From Saccharofermentans sp. (lineage in GTDB: Bacteria > Bacillota > Clostridia > Saccharofermentanales > Saccharofermentanaceae): 46,954 bases of DNA. The DNA is taken from positions 1 through 46,954 of the forward strand of contig JAILIB010000182.1 in NCBI GenBank assembly GCA_024695505.1. The letters run 5' to 3'. The position numbers and the translations under genes are program-made. The notes under the pieces were generated by a model that saw nothing but the letters and a program-made list of their open reading frames with translations, was not told where the DNA came from and searched no databases. Below, piece by piece: positions 40,807 to 46,954 of this stretch. How positions within the stretch are numbered: position 1 is the first letter of the stretch; each line of letters starts with the position of its first letter.

Positions 40807-42425
40807 GCTTTGAACCGTCAAGGGGCGGGAAGTCCGTTCCTGATTCAGTAAGGATAATCCAGGCGGGCCTTAAGTCTTCGGATAAAAAGCTCGTCAAAGC
40901 CTGCAAGGCATGTGCCAACGGCGATATAAGGCTTGTAATAGACAAGCGTTTCATCGACGCGCGAAGAAACAAGGTAAAGATAATCTACAGGTTTGATTTC
41001 GCTGATGAAGAGACGGTCTCCAAAAAGCAGGAAGAACTGATGGAGCTTGCTTTCCCGCATAAAGAACATTTCAGTGTTCACGTAGGAGAATATATGAGGC
41101 CCGTTGTTGTCGGATCAGGCCCGGCCGGACTATTTGCCGCGCTGATACTAGCCAGATACGGCTTAAGGCCGATTGTTATCGAGCGCGGTCCCGAGATGAA
41201 GCAGAGGATCGAAGACTGCGAGAACTACATGAACGGAACAGCGCGCCTTAAGCCTGATTCAAACATCCAGTTCGGCGAAGGCGGCGCAGGTACTTTTTCG
41301 GACGGAAAGCTCTATTCCGGCGTCAGTTCCGGTCTGAAGGCTTTTGTCTATAAGATGCTCGTTTCTCACGGGGCTCCAAGTGACATTCTCTACGATGCTC
41401 ATCCTCACGTCGGTACCGACAGGATCAGGGACATTGTAGTTAACGTTAGAAAAGACATAATCTCATTGGGCGGAGAATTCCTTTTCAATACTCTTTTCCA
41501 GGGATACCGCACTGATAAGAACGGGCTTTCATCCATAACTGTTCAGGATAAGAACGGTTCCCGTGAGATAAAGTGCAAAGGACTCATCCTTGCTATAGGA
41601 CACGCGGGAAGGGATACTTTCAGGGCTCTTGAAAGACTTGGCATCGCTATGGAATCCAAGCCTTTCTCTGTCGGAGTCAGGATCGAGCATTTGAGGAAAG
41701 ACATAGATGTTGCCCAATATGGTATGGATACGGATGAATCCCCCGATCTGATGGCGGCAAACTACAAGCTCGCATGCGAAACAAAGACGGGCAGGCGCCT
41801 GTACACATTCTGCATGTGCCCGGGCGGAACCGTTGTGCCTTCGCAGACAAATGACGGAACCGTATGCACCAACGGGATGAGTGTCAGATCCAGAGACGGT
41901 GACAACTCTAATAGCGCGATCCTCGTACCTGTTGACAGTTCTGATTACGGAACCGGAACGCTGGACGGCATGATCTATCAGGAAAAGCTTGAGAAACTTG
42001 CATTTAAGGCAGGCGGTTGTGACGGACATGCACCTGCTGCAAGATACGGTGACCTCGTTAATGGTGAGGTAACGGGCAAATTCGGTAAGGTTAAACCTTC
42101 TTACAGGCCCGGTGTAAGGCCGGCTGATTTCAGGGAGATCTTCCCGGATTACGTATTGGATACTCTTATAGACGGCGTTTCTGAGATGGGAAGGAAGATA
42201 AAAGGCTTTGATTCGGAAGACGCAGTGCTCACCGCTGTTGAGACAAGAAGTTCTTCTCCGGTAAGGATCTTAAGAGACCGTGAGTCTTATCAGAGCATCA
42301 ATGTTCCCGGAATCTTCCCCTGCGGTGAGGGCGCAGGATATGCGGGCGGCATAATGTCGTCAGCAATCGATGGAATAAATTGCGCAAATGCGCTGTCCTC
42401 GGCTTTAATAAACGGCGGCAAGTGA
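40794..42425 (+). CDS. FAD-dependent dehydrogenase, COG2509 family
   Basis: ATG 40794 (MFELGFEPSRGG) with AGAGG upstream gives 543 residues; the track start lies in the previous gene. An N-terminal 90-residue alpha/beta domain precedes the FAD motif VVGSGPAGLFAALILARYG. Then come PDSNIQFGEGGAGTFSDGKLYSG, ILAIGHAGRDTFRALERLGI and the closing GEGAGYAGGIMSSAIDGI. The family is widespread in Clostridia and uncharacterised. Two different flavoproteins placed head to tail suggest a shared pathway. Confidence 0.91.
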   Translation: MFELGFEPSRGGKSVPDSVRIIQAGLKSSDKKLVKACKACANGDIRLVIDKRFIDARRNKVKIIYRFDFADEETVSKKQEELMELAFPHKEHFSVHVGEYMRPVVVGSGPAGLFAALILARYGLRPIVIERGPEMKQRIEDCENYMNGTARLKPDSNIQFGEGGAGTFSDGKLYSGVSSGLKAFVYKMLVSHGAPSDILYDAHPHVGTDRIRDIVVNVRKDIISLGGEFLFNTLFQGYRTDKNGLSSITVQDKNGSREIKCKGLILAIGHAGRDTFRALERLGIAMESKPFSVGVRIEHLRKDIDVAQYGMDTDESPDLMAANYKLACETKTGRRLYTFCMCPGGTVVPSQTNDGTVCTNGMSVRSRDGDNSNSAILVPVDSSDYGTGTLDGMIYQEKLEKLAFKAGGCDGHAPAARYGDLVNGEVTGKFGKVKPSYRPGVRPADFREIFPDYVLDTLIDGVSEMGRKIKGFDSEDAVLTAVETRSSSPVRILRDRESYQSINVPGIFPCGEGAGYAGGIMSSAIDGINCANALSSALINGGK

Positions 42426-42470
42426 TTATAATTTCCATAGTGAAACAATAGTTCCCGGAGGACATTCAAT

Positions 42471-42755
42471 ATGGAAAACGAAAAGAATACTGCAGTCGTA
42501 ACCGTTCTCGGTAAGGACAGGGTAGGCATAATCGCAGGCATTTCAACTCTGCTTGCCGAATACGGGATCAACATCAAGGACATTTCACAGACGATCCTGG
42601 ATGACATCTTTACGATGGTCATGATGGTCGACTTAAAAGACCTCCAGATCGAAAACTCCGATATTTCCGACAAGTTAAAGGCTCTTGGCGACGATCTGGG
42701 CGTTCAGATAACGATCCAGCACACAGGCCTTTTTAACGCTATGCATAAAATCTGA
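42471..42755 (+). CDS. ACT domain protein (UPF0237)
   Basis: The 94-residue protein is one ACT domain followed by a short tail: VVTVLGKDRVGIIAGISTLLAEYGINIKDISQ. It has GGAGG before the ATG. ACT domains bind amino acids or other small ligands. The gene is consistently found just ahead of UPF0210 genes, and does so here with a 17-bp gap, which suggests the pair works together. Confidence 0.93.
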   Translation: MENEKNTAVVTVLGKDRVGIIAGISTLLAEYGINIKDISQTILDDIFTMVMMVDLKDLQIENSDISDKLKALGDDLGVQITIQHTGLFNAMHKI

Positions 42756-42772
42756 TTTAGAGAGTATTTCTT

Positions 42773-44131
42773 ATGATCAACGAATACGAGATTATTGAAA
42801 CGATGCAGATGTTCAACAAAGAGCATCTGGACATAAGGACCATAACGATGGGAATATCCCTCATGGACTGTGCCGCTTCCACTGTTGAGGAGTCATGCAA
42901 CAAGATCTACGATAAGATCTGCCGCTATGCGGGAAACCTTGTTGCAACGGGCGAACAGATAAGCAAGAAGTACGGTATCCCGATAATCCATAAAAGGATC
43001 TCCGTAACTCCGATAGCGATCGTTGCAGCAGCATGCGGAGCAAAGGACTACACGCCTTTTGCAAAGACGCTGGACAGGGCTGCAAAGACATGCGGAGTCA
43101 ACTTTGTCGGCGGCTTTTCGGCTCTCGTTCAAAAGGGGTATACGGAATCAGACAAGATCCTTATAAATTCCATACCTGAAGCGCTTTCAACTACTGAATT
43201 CGTTTGCTCGAGCATCAACCTTGCTTCGACAAGGACTGGTATCAACATGGATGCCGTGCGTGACATGGGCGTGATAATCAAGAGAACGGCTGAAGCAAGC
43301 GCTGACAGGAGCGCTATAGGCTGTGCCAAGCTGGTTGTTTTTGCAAATGCTCCTGAGGACAACCCGTTCATGGCAGGTGCTTTCTTAGGTCCCGGAGAGC
43401 CTGAGTGCGTTATAAACGTCGGTATTTCCGGTCCCGGTGTCGTAAAGCATGCTCTTGAAGGCGTGAAGGGAAGAGACCTGGGCGTTGTCGCAGAAACTAT
43501 TAAGAAAGCCGCTTTCAAGATCACCAGGGTAGGTGAGCTCGTCGCAAGGGAAGCTTCCGAGCGTTTGGGCGTGCCTTTCGGCATTATCGACCTTTCACTT
43601 GCTCCTACGCCTGCAGTCGGCGACTCTGTTGCAAGGCTTCTCGAGGAATTTGGTCTTGAGACCTGCGGTACATGGGGAACGACTGCAGCTCTGGCTATGC
43701 TCAATGATGCGGTAAAGAAGGGCGGTATCATGGCATCTTCTTATGTCGGCGGTCTTTCCGGCGCCTTTATCCCCGTTTCAGAGGACGAGGGCATGATCGC
43801 TGCCGCAAGAAGCGGTGAATTAAAGCTTGAAAAGCTAGAAGCAATGACATGCGTATGCTCCGTCGGCCTTGACATGATCGCTGTTCCCGGAGATACAACG
43901 GCAGAGACCATTTCCGGCATTATCGCTGATGAGATGGCTCTTGGTACGTTTAATAACAAGACGACGGCAGTAAGGCTCATTCCCGTTCCCGGAAAGGGTG
44001 TAGGCGACAGCGTTGAATTCGGCGGACTTCTGGGTACTGCGCCCATCATGCCTGTTACCAAGACTTCCTGTGCTGATTTCATCCACAGGGGCGGCAGGAT
44101 ACCTGCGCCGATCCACTCAATGCGTAACTGA
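42773..44131 (+). CDS. UPF0210 (PFL-like) family protein
   Basis: The 452-residue cytoplasmic protein belongs to the DUF711/UPF0210 family, whose fold is related to pyruvate formate-lyase-like glycyl radical proteins. Typical segments are [68 protein letters not shown] and the C-terminal [13 protein letters not shown]. No RVxGY glycyl-radical motif is visible. Function is unknown; it pairs with the ACT gene in front. Confidence 0.93.
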   Translation: MINEYEIIETMQMFNKEHLDIRTITMGISLMDCAASTVEESCNKIYDKICRYAGNLVATGEQISKKYGIPIIHKRISVTPIAIVAAACGAKDYTPFAKTLDRAAKTCGVNFVGGFSALVQKGYTESDKILINSIPEALSTTEFVCSSINLASTRTGINMDAVRDMGVIIKRTAEASADRSAIGCAKLVVFANAPEDNPFMAGAFLGPGEPECVINVGISGPGVVKHALEGVKGRDLGVVAETIKKAAFKITRVGELVAREASERLGVPFGIIDLSLAPTPAVGDSVARLLEEFGLETCGTWGTTAALAMLNDAVKKGGIMASSYVGGLSGAFIPVSEDEGMIAAARSGELKLEKLEAMTCVCSVGLDMIAVPGDTTAETISGIIADEMALGTFNNKTTAVRLIPVPGKGVGDSVEFGGLLGTAPIMPVTKTSCADFIHRGGRIPAPIHSMRN

Positions 44132-44244
44132 TCCTGTGCGTTAAAAGATTAGAAACATTTTGATTAAAGTATCTTAATACTGCTTGATTAGAATAGTCAT
44201 TAGGAAAGTAACTCCAAGTGATAACCACTTTTTCTCTTTCCGAG

Positions 44245-44280
44245 CCTCCCGGCATAATTCAGCCGGGAGGTTCATTATTT
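44245..44280 (+). terminator. Intrinsic terminator after the UPF0210 gene
   Basis: CCTCCCGGC, an 8-nt loop and GCCGGGAGG form a strong 9-bp stem, followed by the T-rich TTCATTATTT. It would end the long + strand transcript before the glycosidase. Confidence 0.8.
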
Positions 44281-44314
44281 GACCGGACAGGAGGGTAGTG
44301 TTAACATACTCGCC

Positions 44315-45625
44315 ATGTGGTACGAAGAATCAGTTTTTTATCAGATCTATCCCTTAGGCTTCTGCGGAGCGCCTTTTGAAAACGACGGCATTCCCGCATC
44401 CAGGATCCTTAAAGTCCTTGACTGGATCCCTCATATGAAAAAGCTCGGGATCAATGCGATCTATTTCTCACCCGTCTTTGAATCTGACACTCACGGCTAT
44501 AACACCCGTGACTACGGAATTATCGATACAAGGCTCGGTACGAACGATGATTTCAAGAAAGTTGTCGATGCTCTTCATAAAGAAGGCATAAAGGTCGTCT
44601 TGGACGGCGTTTTCAACCATGTAGGCAGAGGTTTCTGGGCATTCAAGGACGTTCAGGAGCATAAATGGGATTCCGCCTATAAAGACTGGTTCCATCTCTC
44701 GTTTGACGGAAACTCCAATTACAACGACGGATTCTGGTATGAGGGCTGGGAAGGCAACTATGATCTCGTTAAGCTCAACCTTAGAAATCCCGCCGTTATC
44801 GACCATCTGCTTGATAAAGTCGGCTACTGGATCGATTTCTTTGACATAGACGGATTGCGCCTTGACGTTGCATATTGCCTTGATAGGGACTTTTTGGGCA
44901 GGCTCAGACAGTTCACAGATTCAAAGAAGCAGGATTTCTTCCTTTTGGGCGAGGTCCTTCACGGTGAATACGGCAGGATGTTAAATGAGATGCACATCCA
45001 TTCGCTTACGAATTACCAGTGCTATAAGGGAATACATTCGGCTTTCAATTCCTGCAACATGTTCGAGATAGTTCATTCTCTTTTGAGACTGTTCGGACCT
45101 GAGGACTGGACCGTCGCAAGGGGATCCCATCTGCTGTCTTTTGCCGACAATCACGATGTCACCAGGATCGCTTCGATAATCAATAACCCGAATAAGCTCC
45201 CGCTTGTATATACGATGGTCTTCACCATGCCGGGCATTCCCTGTGTCTATTACGGCTCCGAATGGGGAGCAAAGGCCCGTAAGGAGGAGGGGGACCCCGC
45301 TCTGCGTGCCTGCTTTGATGAACCGTCATGGAATGAGCTCACAGACCATATTGCAAGGCTCGCTGAAGCCAAGAAGAACTGCCGTGCGCTTAATTACGGA
45401 GGCATGAGATCCGTTGTTCTCACCAATATGCAGTGCATTTTTGAGAGAAACTGCGGTGACCAGCGTGTTATGGTAGCCATTAATATGGATTCTAACCCTT
45501 ATACAGCGCACTTTGACGCGGGATGCGGCCAGGCAAAAGAACTCCTGACCGGAAAGACCCATGATTTCGGCGGAGGCTCTGTTTTGGCGCCATATTCATC
45601 TGAAATATGGTTAATGGAACGTTAG
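44315..45625 (+). CDS. GH13 alpha-amylase-family glycoside hydrolase
   Basis: Probable intracellular alpha-glucan or maltodextrin hydrolase of 436 residues. Catalytic features of the GH13 barrel: GVFNHVG (region I), DGLRLDVAYC with the nucleophile Asp (about 178-187), LGEVLHGEY with the acid Glu (about 211), FADNHDVTRI (region IV). WYEESVFYQIYPLGFCGAP at the start matches the neopullulanase/cyclomaltodextrinase side of the family. I choose ATG 44315; the track's TTG at 44279 lies in the terminator tail. The GGAGGG site is about 20 bases upstream, farther than usual. No signal peptide or sugar transporter is nearby. Confidence 0.9.
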   Translation: MWYEESVFYQIYPLGFCGAPFENDGIPASRILKVLDWIPHMKKLGINAIYFSPVFESDTHGYNTRDYGIIDTRLGTNDDFKKVVDALHKEGIKVVLDGVFNHVGRGFWAFKDVQEHKWDSAYKDWFHLSFDGNSNYNDGFWYEGWEGNYDLVKLNLRNPAVIDHLLDKVGYWIDFFDIDGLRLDVAYCLDRDFLGRLRQFTDSKKQDFFLLGEVLHGEYGRMLNEMHIHSLTNYQCYKGIHSAFNSCNMFEIVHSLLRLFGPEDWTVARGSHLLSFADNHDVTRIASIINNPNKLPLVYTMVFTMPGIPCVYYGSEWGAKARKEEGDPALRACFDEPSWNELTDHIARLAEAKKNCRALNYGGMRSVVLTNMQCIFERNCGDQRVMVAINMDSNPYTAHFDAGCGQAKELLTGKTHDFGGGSVLAPYSSEIWLMER

Positions 45626-45664
45626 ATTTGGTGAATATGCCAAAAAATGTCAAACGTGAATATG

Positions 45665-45693
45665 TTGATATTAAACAATTCGAATTGTATAAT
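45665..45693 (+). promoter_or_regulatory. Strong promoter with palindrome in its spacer
   Basis: TTGATA (45665-45670), exactly 17 bp, TATAAT (45688-45693). The spacer contains the perfect 14-bp palindrome ACAATTCGAATTGT (45675-45688), which shares its last base with the -10. A dimeric regulator could sit there and block polymerase. It drives the secreted LRR gene. Confidence 0.85.
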
Positions 45694-45747
45694 CTTTTTT
45701 ACAAACAATATAATTATTTGTAATTAATTGAAAAATGGAGGTAAATA

Positions 45748-46491
45748 ATGAAACTTAAGCGTGTATTAGTTTCTTTGGTAGCTGTTGCCATGACAGTTAG
45801 CCTTGTACCTGCAATGGCTTTTGCTACCGAGGTCGAAAATGACGACGAGACAGCTATCATCGAAGTAGCTGACGCTAAGGCAGAGAATCCTGCTAAGCTA
45901 GGCAACGCTTCTGCTCAGACGGATTGCGGTAAGAACCTTAACTTCACTATCGACAGCAACGGTATTCTTATCATTTCCGGCTCAGGAGCAATGTATAACT
46001 ACAGCTACAAAGAAGGTAAGCGTGCTCCTTGGTATAACAGGCGTGCTGATATCAAGGGCATTAAGTTCTCTGGTAGCATTACATCTATCGGATCTTATGC
46101 ATTCTACTGCCTTACAGGTATTGGTGCAGTCAGCATTCCCAGCAGCGTTACTTCTATCGGAACCGGTGCTTTCAGCTATTCTTCTGTATCCAAGATCTCC
46201 GGCGGTTCTAAGGTTAAGACCATCGGTGCTCGTGCATTCAAGAAGACAACAAAGCTCACTTCTTTCTCTATTTCTTCTAAGTCTTTGTATAAGATCGGTT
46301 CTTATGCATTCCAGTCTTCTGCTGTTAAGACTATCAGCATTTCCAAGACAACTAAGCTTAAGAAGAAGAAGGTTAGAAAGTCTCTTAAGAAATCTAAAGT
46401 TAAGAAGGTTAACGTTAAGAATTCTAAGAAGGTTATTTACAGATACTACTTCTCAAAGACCAACGCCGGCCGCAAGGTTAAGGTTTATTAA
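45748..46491 (+). CDS. Secreted BspA-type leucine-rich-repeat protein
   Basis: The 247-residue protein has a clear Sec signal peptide (MKLKRVLVS..., hydrophobic core, cleavage likely after AMAFA at residue 26) and an acidic stretch. Then comes the module CGKNLNFTIDSNGILIISGSGAM...PWY that usually opens BspA LRR_5 proteins. Three to four LRR_5 repeats follow (SITSIGSYAFYC, VTSIGTGAFSYS, VKTIGARAFKK, LYKIGSYAFQS). The last 45 residues are very basic (KKKKVRKSLKKSKVKK), possibly for wall or polyanion binding. No LPXTG or repeat-type wall anchor is present. GGAGG and a strong promoter precede it, and a terminator follows, so it is monocistronic. Confidence 0.92.
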   Translation: MKLKRVLVSLVAVAMTVSLVPAMAFATEVENDDETAIIEVADAKAENPAKLGNASAQTDCGKNLNFTIDSNGILIISGSGAMYNYSYKEGKRAPWYNRRADIKGIKFSGSITSIGSYAFYCLTGIGAVSIPSSVTSIGTGAFSYSSVSKISGGSKVKTIGARAFKKTTKLTSFSISSKSLYKIGSYAFQSSAVKTISISKTTKLKKKKVRKSLKKSKVKKVNVKNSKKVIYRYYFSKTNAGRKVKVY

Positions 46492-46513
46492 TCCTTGATT
46501 TAAGTAAAAATTT

Positions 46514-46542
46514 AAGGAGCTGCCTCGTGCAGCTCCTTTTTT
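46514..46542 (+). terminator. Intrinsic terminator of the LRR gene
   Basis: AAGGAGCTGC, loop CTCGT, GCAGCTCCTT, then T-rich tail. It isolates the downstream array from the LRR transcript. Confidence 0.95.
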
Positions 46543-46611
46543 CTAAATATAACTAACCGCTATAAAAAAGACGAATTCTAATCCGGCAAAATTCTTTGTA
46601 GCAATTCGGAA

Positions 46612-46867
46612 TACCGTATGATTCCTGAATTAGAGGATTTATACGGTATTTTTCTGTGAATCATCATGATGGATCACTGTTTTTTACCGTATAAGAATGA
46701 GAGACGATAATCCATACGGTAATTTCGGTGAAAAATAAGAATCGATTATCAGAAAATTACCGTATAAAAAGTTGCTGTGATGATTCATACGGTAAAACGA
46801 AAACCAATTAATGAATCAAGGCTCTAAAAATACCGTATGGAAAACATAAATAGGAATTCATACGGTA
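46612..46867. repeat. Array of four 73-bp-periodic inverted-repeat units
   Basis: The core TACCGTAT occurs at 46612, 46685, 46758 and 46831, each exactly 73 bp apart. Its complement ATACGGTA occurs at 46641, 46714, 46787 and 46860, also 73 bp apart. Each unit is TACCGTATRR-N17-YYATACGGTA (37 bp) and neighbouring units are 36 bp apart. The eight cores are identical, while interiors and linkers show little similarity. There is no ORF, and 73 is not a multiple of 3. On the right-hand arm the consensus extends to RATYYATACGGTA in all four. The region is AT-rich. It could be an array of protein-binding sites or encode hairpin RNAs; the function is unknown. Confidence 0.95.
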
Positions 46868-46954
46868 CAGCTGCCAGAGTATTTTCAGCGATAAGCTGTT
46901 TATACAGTAGTTTTGAATTCTGTTTGAATATGAGTATCAGATGCTGTCCAGATA
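46868..46954. other. Non-coding flank after the array
   Basis: No gene is visible here. At 46903 TACAGTAGT matches 6 of 9 positions of the array core TACCGTATR and lies one base from where a fifth unit would begin, so it may be a decayed copy; the matching right arm is not found at its expected place. The window ends here, so anything further is unknown. Confidence 0.35.

Noticed and set aside
43129-43731. 200-residue - strand ORF inside the UPF0210 gene
   Set aside because: Shadow frame; the + strand protein matches a known family over its whole length.
46022-46498. 158-residue + strand ORF overlapping the LRR gene
   Set aside because: Leucine/serine-rich alternate frame of the LRR repeats; the other frame has a signal peptide, ribosome binding site and known repeats.
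46612-46867. Classical CRISPR array
   Set aside because: The constant part is only an 8-10 bp inverted edge, not a 24-40 bp direct repeat; both intervening segments vary, and no cas gene is in the window.
46612-46867. Integron attC array or shufflon
   Set aside because: Cores do not resemble attC ends (GTTRRRY/RYYYAAC), segments are too short for cassettes, and no recombinase gene is visible.

Overview
The window looks like a chromosomal segment of a Gram-positive, low-to-moderate GC bacterium of the class Clostridia, probably an anaerobic gut- or rumen-type lineage. The signs are a leucine T-box in front of leuA, a CIRCE operator in front of groESL, strong AGGAGG ribosome binding sites, the dprA-topA-trmFO order, a very long clostridial 2-hydroxyacyl-CoA dehydratase activase-like protein, and a BspA-type secreted leucine-rich-repeat protein. 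I cannot name the species. Nearly everything is single-copy core metabolism or housekeeping. No tRNA, rRNA, transposase or integrase gene was found.

Layout. 1-5048: the end of an ABC exporter, murD, T-box plus leuA, and uppP. 5106-14630: a promoter with an embedded palindrome, an unrecognised protein, the 1489-residue activase-like protein, polA, coaE and two small membrane proteins, closely packed on the + strand. 14636-15727: ychF on the - strand, convergent with the preceding run. 15861-23651: comM-dprA-topA-trmFO, then a PP2C phosphatase and a second gene that looks like a degenerate PP2C. 23632-28173: two - strand blocks, queA-tgt (queuosine) and a response regulator/histidine kinase pair. 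28335-32871: galE, CIRCE-groES-groEL with terminator, a membrane protein and an acyl-ACP thioesterase. 32964-44131: a long + strand run with a Gld-type ABC system (ATPase, permease, GldG-like, DUF4340-like, DUF5711-like), a CYTH protein, two flavoproteins, an ACT protein and its UPF0210 partner. 44315-46491: a GH13 glycosidase and the secreted LRR protein.

The most unusual part is the last 0.4 kb. From 46612 to 46867 there is a gene-free, AT-rich array of four units with an exact 73-bp period. Each unit is TACCGTATRR-N17-YYATACGGTA. The inverted 8-mer cores are identical in all eight positions, while the 17-bp interiors and the 34-36-bp stretches between units have diverged. This is not a classical CRISPR, because the constant parts are only the 8-10 bp edges and both intervening segments vary. 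It is not coding, because 73 is not a multiple of three. It may be a protein-binding array or a source of small structured RNAs. The window ends 87 bp after it, so any partner gene downstream is out of sight.

Other points worth a second look are the PP2C/pseudo-PP2C pair, a MurD lacking the usual SKATN motif, two promoters whose -35/-10 region contains a perfect palindrome, three 10-bp direct repeats between ychF and comM, and a G9 tract at the ribosome binding site of the GldG-like gene. All protein calls come from reading motifs by eye; no database search was run.
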